Assembly (NCBI GenBank): GCA_946222885.1
Contig: CAMIAK010000007.1
Span: 75,740 to 139,739, forward strand
From: an uncultured Nesterenkonia sp.
GTDB taxonomy: Bacteria; Actinomycetota; Actinomycetes; Actinomycetales; Micrococcaceae
Length of the DNA: 64,000 nucleotides
Reading direction: 5' to 3'
Shown: positions 41,634 through 50,228 of the stretch, one piece after another
Layout: every line of letters starts with the position of its first letter
How positions within the stretch are numbered: the first letter of the stretch is position 1
Notes under the pieces: model-generated
The model's input: the letters and a program-made list of their open reading frames with translations, nothing else
What the model was told of the DNA's origin: nothing
Databases searched by the model: none
Program-made: the position numbers and the translations under genes

Positions 41634-42611
41634 ATGGACACAGCAGCAGAACCCATCATCCGTATCCGGGATGTCCGCCGCAGCTATCCCGACGGCGACG
41701 GCGGCACCCTCCATGCCGTGGACGGGGTCTCCCTGGACTTCGCCCCCGGTGAGGTCACCGCGATCCTCGGGCCCAACGGGGCAGGCAAGACCACGCTGAT
41801 CGATATGGTCCTGGGGCTCAACGAGCCCAGCGCCGGCGCGATCGAGGTCTTCGGCGGATCTCCCCGCAGGGCGGTCCGGGCCGGACGTGTCGGAGCGCTC
41901 CTGCAGACCGGCGGCCTGCTGGCCGACCTCACGGTCAGGGAGACCGTCCAGATCATCGCGGCCCTGCACAAGGACTCCCTCCCGGTGGAGGAGGTCATGG
42001 AGACCGCAGGGATCACCGGCATCGGCTCCCGGGCCGTGGGGAAGTGCTCCGGCGGGCAGCAGCAGCGGCTGAAGTTCGCCCTGGCCCTGCTCCCGCGCCC
42101 GGACCTGATCATCCTGGACGAGCCTACAGCTGGCATGGACCCCAGCGCCCGGCACGAGTTCTGGGACCGGATGCGGGCTCAGGCGGAGGCCGGGACCACG
42201 GTCCTCTTCGCCACCCACTATCTGGAGGAGGCCGAGCAGTTCGCCCGCCGCACGGTGCTGATGCACCAGGGGCAGGTCATCGCCGACGGCCCCACTGCGG
42301 AGGTCCAGCGCCGGGCGGGCGCGGCCCATGTGGCGGTGAGCTGGCCGGCCTCGGAGGCTGCCCTTCAGTCCCTGCCGCACGTCATCTCGCACAGCGTCCA
42401 GGGCACGCGGATCACCTTCCGCACCGACGACGCCGACGCCCTGGCCCGGCACCTGCTCACCGAGACACCGGCGGAGAACCTCACCGTGCGCCCGGCCAGC
42501 CTGGAGGAGGCCTTCATGCTGCTCACCGGCCAGGACAGCGCCGAACAGGGCCAGAACGCCCTGGCCCCGGAGGCCCCGGCCCAGACCGCCCCGCAGGAGG
42601 AGACCCGATGA
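41634..42611 (+). CDS. ABC-2 exporter ATP-binding protein
   Basis: 325 aa. Walker A GPNGAGKTTLIDMVLGL, signature KCSGGQQQRLKFALALL, Walker B LIILDEPTAGMDPSARHEFW, H-loop TVLFATHYLEEAEQFA. The last 100 residues are the extra C-terminal domain seen in DrrA/CcmA-type exporters. The next three genes follow with 4-nt or near-zero spacing, so this is the start of a four-gene unit: ATPase, permease, sensor kinase, response regulator. The regulator pair probably controls the exporter. The ligand is unknown; lipid or peptide antibiotics are common for such sets. Confidence 0.9.
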   Translation: MDTAAEPIIRIRDVRRSYPDGDGGTLHAVDGVSLDFAPGEVTAILGPNGAGKTTLIDMVLGLNEPSAGAIEVFGGSPRRAVRAGRVGALLQTGGLLADLTVRETVQIIAALHKDSLPVEEVMETAGITGIGSRAVGKCSGGQQQRLKFALALLPRPDLIILDEPTAGMDPSARHEFWDRMRAQAEAGTTVLFATHYLEEAEQFARRTVLMHQGQVIADGPTAEVQRRAGAAHVAVSWPASEAALQSLPHVISHSVQGTRITFRTDDADALARHLLTETPAENLTVRPASLEEAFMLLTGQDSAEQGQNALAPEAPAQTAPQEETR

Positions 42612-43378
42612 ACCTCACCGCCTACATCCTCATGGACTTCTGGAGGAATCTCCGGAACTTCGCCAACTCCTTCTTCATCATCGTGCTGCCGGCGGTGCTG
42701 TTCCTGATCTTCGGGGTCAGCGCGGACTGGAACGAGTTCCCGCTGCCCACCGGACACGGCAACGTCAGCGCCTATACGCTGATCGGCATCGCCGTCTACG
42801 GGGCGGCCACGGCGACCACCTCGCTGGCCGGGGCCGCCGCCGTCGAGCTCCAGCAGGGCTGGGGCCGTCAGCTGGCGCTGACCGGGATGCCGCACAGCCT
42901 GTTCATCCTGGCCAAATCCGTCATCGCCTTGGTCATGGCGGCCCTGCCGGTGCTCGTGATCAATGTGGTCGGGCTCTTCACCGCCACGGAGATGGACGCC
43001 GGCCGGTGGGTCGCCACAGCGGCGCTGACCGTGCTCGCCTCGCTGCCCTTCGCCCTCTACGGGCTCGCCGCCGGGCTGGCCTTCCGCTCGGACGCAGCCG
43101 TGGGGGCGGCCTCCGGCGTCCTGGTGGTCTTCGCCTTCCTGGGCAACAGCTTCATGCCGCTGGAGGGGGTCCTGCTCGACGTCGGGCGCTTCACCCCCAT
43201 GTACGGGGTCACCGCCCTGGCGCGGTACCCGCTGACCGAGGGGGAGATCCTGGCCACCGGACAGGACCCGGTCGGCACGGATCCGCTGTGGGGGATCCTG
43301 CTGAACATCGCCGTCTGGAGCGTGCTCTTCGCGCTGGCCTGCGTGGCTCTGCGCCGCCGCAGCACCGCCCGCCGCTGA
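42608..43378 (+). CDS. ABC-2 type permease
   Basis: 256 aa membrane protein with about six helices, among them SFFIIVLPAVLFLIFGVSAD, LIGIAVYGAATATTSLAGAA, SVIALVMAALPVLVINVVGL and SGVLVVFAFLGNSFMPLEG. The last contains the ABC-2 GNSFMPL turn. It starts in the stop codon of the ATPase gene (ATGA). A longer reading upstream is a shadow. The permease ends 8 bp before the first start codon of the kinase gene. Confidence 0.9.
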   Translation: MNLTAYILMDFWRNLRNFANSFFIIVLPAVLFLIFGVSADWNEFPLPTGHGNVSAYTLIGIAVYGAATATTSLAGAAAVELQQGWGRQLALTGMPHSLFILAKSVIALVMAALPVLVINVVGLFTATEMDAGRWVATAALTVLASLPFALYGLAAGLAFRSDAAVGAASGVLVVFAFLGNSFMPLEGVLLDVGRFTPMYGVTALARYPLTEGEILATGQDPVGTDPLWGILLNIAVWSVLFALACVALRRRSTARR

Positions 43379-43404
43379 GGGGAGACATGGGAGAGGATGG
43401 GAAG

Positions 43405-44565
43405 ATGAGCAGCCCCGCCGCCGGCGCCTCTGCCGCCGCAGACCCCGCCGAACAGCACAGGAGCGGACAGCGCAGGAAGCCGCAGCACGTCGCCGGGTTC
43501 ATCTACGCCGGGGTGTGGACGGTCTTCCTGGTGGTCCCGGTGATCGGGACCATCCAGTCCGACGCCGCCCTCGGGTGGAGGCTCCTCTCCTACACGGCGA
43601 CGGCGGCCTTCGGGGTCCTCTACCTGGCCTTGGCCTGGCGCTGGTTCACCGGCTTCGAGGAGGGCCGCCCGCCGCGGACCCCGCAGCTGGTCGCCGGGGT
43701 GGGCGCACTGGCGGGCCTCGCCGCCCTGAGCATCCCCGGGACGGGGAGCTGGGTCTCCGGTTTCACCCCGTATCTGGCCGCCCTGGTGGTCTACACCTGC
43801 CGCCCGAGGGCGGGGATCCCGGCCGGGCTGCTGCTCTGGGCGGTGCCCAGCCTTGCCGCCTATCTGCTCGGCGGGATGCCGACCGTGTGGGTGTTCGCCG
43901 GGCCGGGCATCGGCATGGCGTTCATCGTGGCGATGCGGCTGACCGAGCACATCGAGACCCGGGAGCGCCAGCAGGAGCAGCAGGTCCGGCAGGCCGAGGA
44001 GCGGAGTTCGCTGGCCCGCGACGTCCACGACGTGCTGGGGCATTCGCTCACGGTGCTGCACCTGAAGGCCCAGCTCGCCCGCCGCATGCTCGACGCCGAC
44101 CCGGAGCGGGCCAGGGCCGAGCTGGCCGAGATCGAGCAGCTGTCCCGCGAGGGTCTCGCCCAGGTGCGCTCCACGGTCACCCAGCTGCGGCCCCCGCATC
44201 TGCCCGGGGAGATCGGCGTCGCACGGGGCTCCCTGGAGGCCGCCGGAATCGCCCCGCAGATCAGCGCCTCCCCGGCAGCAGACGATGCTCCGCCGGTGCT
44301 CGCCTGGGCGCTGCGCGAGGCGGTCACCAATGTGCTCCGGCACTCCGGGGCCTCCCGCTGCGAGATCCAGGTGGAGCCGCACCGGGTGAGGATCGCCGAC
44401 GACGGCGCCGGGCTGGGGGAGAGCCCGGAGGGCAACGGCCTGCGCGGGTTGCGGGAGCGGGCCGCAGCCGTTGGGGCCCATGTCCTCCTGGGGCGCGCCT
44501 ATCCTGACGTGGAGGGGACGACGCCGGAGCGTCCCGGCACCGCACTGGAGGTGAGCATCCGATGA
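43405..44565 (+). CDS. DesK/NarL-type sensor histidine kinase
   Basis: About 386 aa. Four or five N-terminal helices (FIYAGVWTVFLVVPVIGTI, LVAGVGALAGLAALSIPGTG, AALVVYTCRPRAG) form an integral membrane sensor without a large loop. The HisKA_3 box is SSLARDVHDVLGHSLTVLHL, with the phosphorylated His in DVHDVLGH. The ATPase domain has WALREAVTNVLRHSGASRCE and RIADDGAGLGESPEGNGLRG. An ATG at 43387 could be the start, but GAGAGG fits the ATG at 43405 better. Its stop overlaps the response-regulator start (ATGA). Confidence 0.88.
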   Translation: MSSPAAGASAAADPAEQHRSGQRRKPQHVAGFIYAGVWTVFLVVPVIGTIQSDAALGWRLLSYTATAAFGVLYLALAWRWFTGFEEGRPPRTPQLVAGVGALAGLAALSIPGTGSWVSGFTPYLAALVVYTCRPRAGIPAGLLLWAVPSLAAYLLGGMPTVWVFAGPGIGMAFIVAMRLTEHIETRERQQEQQVRQAEERSSLARDVHDVLGHSLTVLHLKAQLARRMLDADPERARAELAEIEQLSREGLAQVRSTVTQLRPPHLPGEIGVARGSLEAAGIAPQISASPAADDAPPVLAWALREAVTNVLRHSGASRCEIQVEPHRVRIADDGAGLGESPEGNGLRGLRERAAAVGAHVLLGRAYPDVEGTTPERPGTALEVSIR

Positions 44566-45221
44566 GCATCGGAGAGACGGGCGCCTCGCCGGCAGGCGCG
44601 CGGCAGCCCCTGCGCCTGGTGCTGGCCGATGACCAGGACCTGGTCCGCGGCGGCCTCTCCGCGCTGCTGAGCCTGGAACCGGATCTGGAGGTCGTCGCCG
44701 AGGTCGGCCGTGGGGACCAGCTGCTCCATGCAGTCCGGGAGCACCGCCCCGACATCGCCCTGGTGGACATCGAGATGCCCGGCGGGGAGACCGCCGACGG
44801 CATCGAGGCGGTCCGCCAGGTGGTCGCGGAGCGGCTGCCCACCCGCTGCCTGATCGTCACCACCTTCGGACGCCCCGGCTACCTGCGCCGGGCCATGGAC
44901 GCCGGCGCCGCGGGCTTCGTGGTCAAGGACACTCCGGCCGAGCAGCTGGCCCAGATGGTCCGTCAGGTGGCCGCCGGCCGCCGCGTGGTGGACCCGGCGC
45001 TGGCCGCCGATTCGCTGGCCGGAGGGACCAACCCGCTGACCGCCCGCGAGCAGGAGGTGCTGCGCACCGCGGCTGAGGGAGGGGCCATCCGGCAGGTCTC
45101 CGCCGCGCTGCACCTCTCCCAGGGCACGGTGCGCAACCACCTCTCGGCCGCGATCGGCAAGACGCAGGCGCAGAACCGGCACGACGCCGTGCGCATCGCC
45201 CGTGAGCAGGGCTGGATCTGA
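44562..45221 (+). CDS. LuxR/NarL-family response regulator
   Basis: 219 aa. The receiver domain has LVLADDQDLVRGGLSALLSL and the phospho-acceptor D69 in IALVDIEMPGG; the conserved lysine is in GFVVKDTPAEQL. The C-terminal LuxR helix-turn-helix reads LTAREQEVLRTAAEGGAIRQ and AALHLSQGTVRNHLSAAIGK. It is translationally coupled to the kinase and likely activates the exporter operon, as DesR, LiaR or BceR-type systems do. The inducer is unknown. Confidence 0.9.
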   Translation: MSIGETGASPAGARQPLRLVLADDQDLVRGGLSALLSLEPDLEVVAEVGRGDQLLHAVREHRPDIALVDIEMPGGETADGIEAVRQVVAERLPTRCLIVTTFGRPGYLRRAMDAGAAGFVVKDTPAEQLAQMVRQVAAGRRVVDPALAADSLAGGTNPLTAREQEVLRTAAEGGAIRQVSAALHLSQGTVRNHLSAAIGKTQAQNRHDAVRIAREQGWI

Positions 45222-45346
45222 GGCGGCCCGCCTCTGCTGAAGCGGCCTGCATCTGAGAGAGCGCAGAGCAGGTTCCCGGCGCCGCCGGGAGCGCCCCGGG
45301 AGCAGAACGTCACACAGGTCTTACCCCGCTGAAGGGTCTATGCGGT

Positions 45347-45352
45347 TAGTAT
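45347..45352 (+). promoter_or_regulatory. -10 box TAGTAT upstream of a small reading frame and the BCCT gene
   Basis: TAGTAT lies 8 nt before a GTG that opens a 58-codon frame. Within the 440-bp gap between the response regulator and the BCCT gene this is the best promoter signal seen. No good -35 was found. The part before it (45222-45346) holds only GC-rich short hairpins that may terminate the upstream operon. Confidence 0.4.
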
Positions 45353-45360
45353 GTGTGACC

Positions 45361-45537
45361 GTGCCTATGACTGATTCCGCCCAGCGACCCCTGTGCCGGG
45401 AGACCTCCCGGCCTCATGGGGCGCTGCCTGCCGAGTTCGGTCTGGTCCTGCACATCGCCGCACCCCGGCACACCGCCGGCTACGCCAACGACTCCTGGGA
45501 AGGAGCCGCCATCGGCTGGTGCGGCCGCGAGCCGTAG
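45361..45537 (+). CDS. Possible 58-aa leader peptide before the BCCT transporter
   Basis: From a leaderless GTG: MPMTDSAQRPLCRETSRP, later EFGLVLHIAAPRHTAG, ending IGWCGREP. Third codon positions are about 80 per cent G or C, as in real genes of this window, and the start sits 8 nt after a -10 box. There is no known family and no run of regulatory codons, and no transmembrane segment. It may be a small protein or a translated leader controlling the downstream osmolyte carrier; random chance cannot be excluded in such GC-rich DNA. Confidence 0.35.
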   Translation: MPMTDSAQRPLCRETSRPHGALPAEFGLVLHIAAPRHTAGYANDSWEGAAIGWCGREP

Positions 45538-45542
45538 CGCCT

Positions 45543-45586
45543 TCCTCTTCCTGCACGCACTGTTATGAAGAGGATCGGGAGATCCT
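45543..45586 (+). promoter_or_regulatory. Two mutually exclusive hairpins upstream of the BCCT gene
   Basis: TCCTCTTC (45543-45550) can pair with GAAGAGGA (45567-45574), or AGGATC (45571-45576) can pair with GATCCT (45581-45586) across a GGGA loop. The two stems share 45571-45574, so only one forms at a time. No known riboswitch consensus was recognised. A switch role is inferred from geometry alone. Confidence 0.35.
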
Positions 45587-45661
45587 GCACGACGCCGCAC
45601 CCTGCCATGGGCGCGGCATGCTGTGCGCGATCTCCCCGACTGAACAGAGGAGCTACATCTC

Positions 45662-47662
45662 ATGGCTGATGATCAGCCGCAGCCTCGCAATCGGAAGATC
45701 ACCGAAGAGGCCAAACGCAAGGGCCGCCAGGCCGGCCGCACACTGCGGACCCTGGACTACCGCCGCCCCGACTATCCGCACAACATCCACCCCGCGCTGG
45801 TCCCCGGCATCGGGATCGATGAGCAGCGCCGCCGCTACAGCATCGACAAGCTGGTCCTGGCCGTGGCCGGGGTCCTGACCGTCGCCTTCGTGATCTGGGG
45901 CCTGGTCGCCCCGGAGCAGGTGACCTCCGTGGCGGACACCGCCTTCACCTGGGTCACCTTCAACATCTCCTGGCTGTTCAACATCACGGCGATCATCATC
46001 CTGGTGGTCATGCTGGGCCTGGCGTTCTCGCCCTACGGCAAGATCCCGCTGGGCAAGGATGATGAGGAGCCGGAGTTCTCCACCTTCGCCTGGATCGCGA
46101 TGCTCTTCGCCGCGGGCCTGGGCATCGGGGTGCTCTTCTTCGGCCCCTCGGAGCCGCTGGGGTACTTCACCTCCCCGCCGCCGATGACCCACGAGGCGGA
46201 GTCCACCGAGGCGATGCACTACTCGCTGGGCCAGACCTTCTACCACTGGGGCTTCCACGCCTGGGCGATCTACGCGCTGGTCGGCGGAGCGGTGGCCTAT
46301 GCCGCCTACCGCCGCGGCCGCGTGCTGCTGATGTCCTCGATCTTCCGGACCCTGTTCGGCAAGCGCCACTCGGAGGGCTTCGCCGGCCAGCTCGTGGACA
46401 TCTTCGCGATCATCGCCACCCTCTTCGGCACCGCCGCCACCGTCGGCATCGCCGCCATGCAGGTCCGCCAGGGCGTGACCATCGTGACCGGCTGGGGCGA
46501 GACCGGGAACACCGTGCTCATCGCGATCATCGCCGTGCTGACCATCGGGTTCATCCTCTCGGCGGTCTCCGGCGTGGCCCGCGGCATCCGCTACCTGTCC
46601 AACATCAACATCGTGATGACCCTGGGCGTGGTCGGCCTGATCTTCATCGCCGGCCCGACCCTCTTCCTGGCCAATCTGCTGCCCTCGGGTCTGATGGCCT
46701 ATCTGGGCAACATGTTCGACATGATGTCCCGCTCGGCCTCCTGGGGCGAGGACACCCAGGAGTTCCAGTCCTGGTGGACCGTCTACTACTGGGCGTGGTG
46801 GATCTCCTGGTCCCCGTTCGTGGGCATCTTCATCGCCCGCATCTCCCGCGGCCGCTCCATCCGCCAGTTCATCCTGGGCGTCATCACCATTCCGACGATG
46901 CTGCTGGTCCTCTCCTACGGGGTCCTCGGCGGCACCGCCATGTGGATGTACCGCCAGGGCTATGAGGGCTTCGAGGCCGATATGGCCGCCCCGGAGGTCT
47001 TCTACACCATCGTGGAGAACATCCCGGCCCTGGCCACCTGGGTCCCGCTGCTGAGCATCGCAGTGCTGCTGGTGTTCGCGATCACCGCGCTGGACTCGGC
47101 CTCCACGGTGATGGGCATGCTCTCCTCGCGCGGCAGCCAGAACCCGCGCCCGCTCGTCGTCGTCTTCTGGGGTCTGGTGATGACCGGGATCGCCACCGTC
47201 ATGCTGCTGCTGGGCGATGAGAGCGCGCTGGACGGACTCCAGCAGCTGGTGATCATCACTGCGGTGCCCTTCGCGGTGATCATGCTGCTGATCATCGTCG
47301 CCTGGTTCCGTGAGCTGCAGACGGACCCGCGGGCGCTGCGCCACCGCTACGCCGACCGTGCGATGCGCAATGCCGTGATCGACGGCGTCGACCGCTACGG
47401 CGACGACTTCGCCCTCGAGGTGGTGCCCACCGATCCGGGCAAGGGCGCCGGCGCCGTCGTCGATTCGGTGCACGCCGACTACACCGAGTGGTACCAGCGC
47501 ACCGATGAGGACGGGAAGCCGGTCGGCTACGACTACGAGACCGACACCTGGGCCGACGGCTACGACCCGGAGACCGGCGAGATCACCACGGTCCCCGGGG
47601 CCGCGGCTGAGGCAGAGGCCGGGGGAGATCCCTCCCCGGAGGACGATCAGCCCAGGTCCTAG
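45662..47662 (+). CDS. BCCT-family betaine/choline transporter (OpuD/BetP-like)
   Basis: 666 aa secondary transporter with 12 helices. The glycine-rich TM3 region is AAGLGIGVLFFGPSEPLGYF. The signature TM8 segment is YYWAWWISWSPFVGIFIARI, then SRGRSIRQFILG. The N-terminal 60 residues are hydrophilic and basic and the C-terminal 120 are acidic, both cytoplasmic and typical of osmosensing tails. GAGGAGC lies before the ATG. It neighbours choline-sulfatase genes, so glycine betaine, choline or choline-O-sulfate are candidate substrates; the exact one is not readable. Its 3' end overlaps the convergent FGE gene by 4 bp. Confidence 0.92.
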   Translation: MADDQPQPRNRKITEEAKRKGRQAGRTLRTLDYRRPDYPHNIHPALVPGIGIDEQRRRYSIDKLVLAVAGVLTVAFVIWGLVAPEQVTSVADTAFTWVTFNISWLFNITAIIILVVMLGLAFSPYGKIPLGKDDEEPEFSTFAWIAMLFAAGLGIGVLFFGPSEPLGYFTSPPPMTHEAESTEAMHYSLGQTFYHWGFHAWAIYALVGGAVAYAAYRRGRVLLMSSIFRTLFGKRHSEGFAGQLVDIFAIIATLFGTAATVGIAAMQVRQGVTIVTGWGETGNTVLIAIIAVLTIGFILSAVSGVARGIRYLSNINIVMTLGVVGLIFIAGPTLFLANLLPSGLMAYLGNMFDMMSRSASWGEDTQEFQSWWTVYYWAWWISWSPFVGIFIARISRGRSIRQFILGVITIPTMLLVLSYGVLGGTAMWMYRQGYEGFEADMAAPEVFYTIVENIPALATWVPLLSIAVLLVFAITALDSASTVMGMLSSRGSQNPRPLVVVFWGLVMTGIATVMLLLGDESALDGLQQLVIITAVPFAVIMLLIIVAWFRELQTDPRALRHRYADRAMRNAVIDGVDRYGDDFALEVVPTDPGKGAGAVVDSVHADYTEWYQRTDEDGKPVGYDYETDTWADGYDPETGEITTVPGAAAEAEAGGDPSPEDDQPRS

Positions 47663-48600
47663 ACGCTGACCGCCAGCCGGAACCCGGCATGTCCCAGGGA
47701 GGTGTCCGCGGTCGAGGCGCTGCGTGCCGAGGTCCTGTACCGCCTGCAGTAGGAGGCGTGGCACATATAGGACCCTCCGCGCAGCACCGGCCGCGGATCC
47801 TCCGGGGAGAAGGTCCCGGAGGTCCACTCCCACACATTGCCGGTCATGTTGTGGAGCCCGTAGCCGTTGGGCGGGAACGCCGCAGCGGGGACGGTGCCCA
47901 CCGGGCCGTCCGGAGCGTCGGGGAACTCCCCGCCGAAGGTGTTCATCCGGGGGACGCCCTCGGGCTCGCGGACCGCGCCCCAGGGATAGGGCTGCTGCTG
48001 CAGGCCTCCGCGGGCGGCGAACTCCCATTCGGCCTCCGTGGGGAGCCGGCCTCCCACCCACCGGGCATAGGCCTCGGCGTCGTTCCGGGAGACATGGGTG
48101 ACCGGGTGGTCCTCCCGGCCGGCGGCCCCGGAGCCGGGGCCCTCCGGACGGTGCCAGCAGGCTCCGGCCACCTGGCGCCACCAGGGGGTCTCCGCCACGG
48201 CCGGCGAGGACTCCCGGAGCTCCGCGCCGAGCAGACCGGAGAACACCAAGGAGCTGCCATGGACCTCTGCCTCGGTGCGGTGCCCGGTGGCCAGCACGAA
48301 GGCCGCGAACTGGGCCACGGTCACCGTGGTCGCGGCCAGGGCGAAGGGCCCCACCGCGGCCTCCCGGACCGGCGCCTCCTCCTGAGGGTAGGCCAGCGGG
48401 CCGTCATCTCCCATCAGGAAGGTGCCCCCGGCCAGGCCGACCATCTGCAGGTCCTCCGGGGCGTGGGAGGCCAGGGCCTCCAGCAGCTGAGGGGGCGCCG
48501 GCTCCGGAGCTGCGCCAGGGCCCGACGCCGGGCCCGGCAGGTCGGCCCGCCCGGGCTCGCTGGGCGCGGGGGCGCGGGAGGGGCCGCAGCAGGCACTCAT
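47659..48600 (-). CDS. Formylglycine-generating enzyme (SUMF1/EgtB-type)
   Basis: 313 aa. The FGE-sulfatase domain shows VGLAGGTFLMGDDGPLAYPQ-like text near residue 65, HVSRNDAEAYARWVGGRLP, EAEWEFAARGG, GNVWEWTSGTF, and the copper/active-site cysteines in VLRGGSYMCHASYCRRYRTS. Both cysteines match the pair used by true FGEs to oxidise the sulfatase Cys to formylglycine with O2. I chose the ATG behind GAAGGAG; a GTG two codons upstream is in frame. It is divergent from the choline-sulfatase gene, with 71 bp between, so it is very probably its dedicated maturase. Confidence 0.92.
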   Translation of the reverse strand: MSACCGPSRAPAPSEPGRADLPGPASGPGAAPEPAPPQLLEALASHAPEDLQMVGLAGGTFLMGDDGPLAYPQEEAPVREAAVGPFALAATTVTVAQFAAFVLATGHRTEAEVHGSSLVFSGLLGAELRESSPAVAETPWWRQVAGACWHRPEGPGSGAAGREDHPVTHVSRNDAEAYARWVGGRLPTEAEWEFAARGGLQQQPYPWGAVREPEGVPRMNTFGGEFPDAPDGPVGTVPAAAFPPNGYGLHNMTGNVWEWTSGTFSPEDPRPVLRGGSYMCHASYCRRYRTSARSASTADTSLGHAGFRLAVSV

Positions 48601-48671
48601 GGACACAGCTCCTTCACGAACATCATGACCTCACCGCTCTCCGAGCGATAAGCTTTCTGAAAGGTACTCTC

Positions 48672-50228
48672 ATGAAACCACCGAACATCGTCGTCATCCA
48701 GGCGGACCAGATGGCCGCCCAGGCGCTGGGCGCCTACGGGGACGAGGCTGCCCTGACCCCGAACATGGACGAGCTCGCCGCAGAGGGAGCCGTCTTCGAC
48801 CGGGCCTACTGCAACACGCCGCTGTGCTCGCCGTCGCGGGCCTCCATGATGACCGGGCAGATGCCCGCTGAGCTGGGGTGCTATGACAACGGGGACGACT
48901 TCCCCTCCTCGGTGCCCACCTTCGCCCATCATCTGCGCAACGCCGGATACCACACCGCGCTGATCGGGCGGATGCACTTCATCGGGCCTGACCAGCACCA
49001 CGGCTTCGAGGAGCGGCTGACCACCGACGTCTACCCGGCGGATCTGGACATGGTCCCGGACTGGCACCTGCCGCTGGATGAGAAGCTGCAGTGGTACCAC
49101 GAGGCCGGGTCCGTCTTCGAGGCGGGGGTCTCCAAGGCCACCGTCCAGCAGGACTTCGACGACGAGGTCGGGTTCCGCACCCTGCGCCACCTCAACGACC
49201 GCAGGCGCGCAGCCCAGGCCGCGCAGGCCCGCGGCGAGGAGGAGCAGCCGTTTCTGATGGTCACCAGCTTCATCCACCCCCATGACCCCTATGAGCCTCC
49301 GCGGGAGCACTGGGACCGGTTCGACGGCGTGGACATCCCGGACCCGAGGCACCCTGAGGTGCCCAGCATCGAGCAGGACCCGCACAGCCACCGGCTGCGG
49401 CAGATGAGCGGCTTCGACGTCCGGGAGCCCAGCGCCGAGAACATCCGCCGTGCCCGTCGGGCCTACTACGCGGCCGTCAGCTACATCGACGACCACGTCG
49501 GCGCCATCCGGAAGCGCCTGGAGGAGCTGGACATGGCGGAGGACACCGTCATCATCGTCACCAGCGACCACGGCGACATGCTCGGGGAGAAGGGTCTCTG
49601 GTACAAGATGTCCCCCTATGAGCAGTCCTCCCGGGTGCCGCTGATCGTCTGCGGGCCTGAGCGCCTGGTGGCCTCCGGGGCGGTGCCCACCGGCCGCTTC
49701 GCCAACCCGGTGTCCCTGCTGGACCTGATGCCCACCCTGCTGGAGCTGGCCGGAGCTCCGGAGGCGGAGGTCCCCGGAGAGTCCGTGCTGGAGATCGCCC
49801 GCCAGGAGCAGTCGGGCCGGATGGGCCCCCAGGACCGCGACGTCGTCATCGAGTACCTCGCCGAGGGCACCTTCAGGCCCCAGCTGACCCTGGTGCGCGG
49901 ACGGTATAAGTACATCGTCTGCCCCGGCGATCCGGACCAGCTCTTCGACCTGGAGTCCGACCCGGACGAGCTGCACAACATCGCAGCCGACCCCGCTCAG
50001 GCGGAGACGGTGCAGCTGCTGCGCAAGGAGCTCGACACCCGCTACGACCTCGCTCAGCTGGAGGAGGACGTCCTGCGCTCGCAGGCCACGCGCCGCCTGG
50101 TCGCCGCATCCCTGCAGCGGGGGAAGGTCCGGCACTGGGACTTCAACCCGGAGCCGGAGCAGCGCTATGTGCGCGGCGACTTCTGGGGCGCCCTGGAGCA
50201 CGGCAAGATCGCGGACCCGAGCCGATGA
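48672..50228 (+). CDS. betC: Choline-sulfatase (formylglycine-type)
   Basis: 518 aa cytoplasmic sulfatase that hydrolyses choline-O-sulfate to choline and sulfate. The formylglycine motif CSPSR is at residues 52-56 (C52 to be converted), just after RAYCNTPL. The metal site opens with NIVVIQADQMAAQALGAYGD. Choline-sulfatase-specific text: IGRMHFIGPDQHHGFEERLT and DVYPADLDMVPDW. VTSDHGDMLGEKGLWYKMSP closes the active site. The C-terminal RRLVAASLQRGKVRHWDFNP is the extra domain of BetC proteins. No signal peptide, so the substrate must be imported. GAAAGG precedes the ATG. Confidence 0.94.
   Translation: MKPPNIVVIQADQMAAQALGAYGDEAALTPNMDELAAEGAVFDRAYCNTPLCSPSRASMMTGQMPAELGCYDNGDDFPSSVPTFAHHLRNAGYHTALIGRMHFIGPDQHHGFEERLTTDVYPADLDMVPDWHLPLDEKLQWYHEAGSVFEAGVSKATVQQDFDDEVGFRTLRHLNDRRRAAQAAQARGEEEQPFLMVTSFIHPHDPYEPPREHWDRFDGVDIPDPRHPEVPSIEQDPHSHRLRQMSGFDVREPSAENIRRARRAYYAAVSYIDDHVGAIRKRLEELDMAEDTVIIVTSDHGDMLGEKGLWYKMSPYEQSSRVPLIVCGPERLVASGAVPTGRFANPVSLLDLMPTLLELAGAPEAEVPGESVLEIARQEQSGRMGPQDRDVVIEYLAEGTFRPQLTLVRGRYKYIVCPGDPDQLFDLESDPDELHNIAADPAQAETVQLLRKELDTRYDLAQLEEDVLRSQATRRLVAASLQRGKVRHWDFNPEPEQRYVRGDFWGALEHGKIADPSR

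Noticed and set aside
45222..45661. Possible c-di-AMP (ydaO) or other known riboswitch before the BCCT gene
   Set aside because: I looked for the conserved core segments of ydaO and did not find them.
45653..48181. 842-codon reverse-strand frame
   Set aside because: It mirrors the BCCT gene and part of the FGE gene and is dominated by Gly, His, Asp and Gln, a typical GC-frame shadow.
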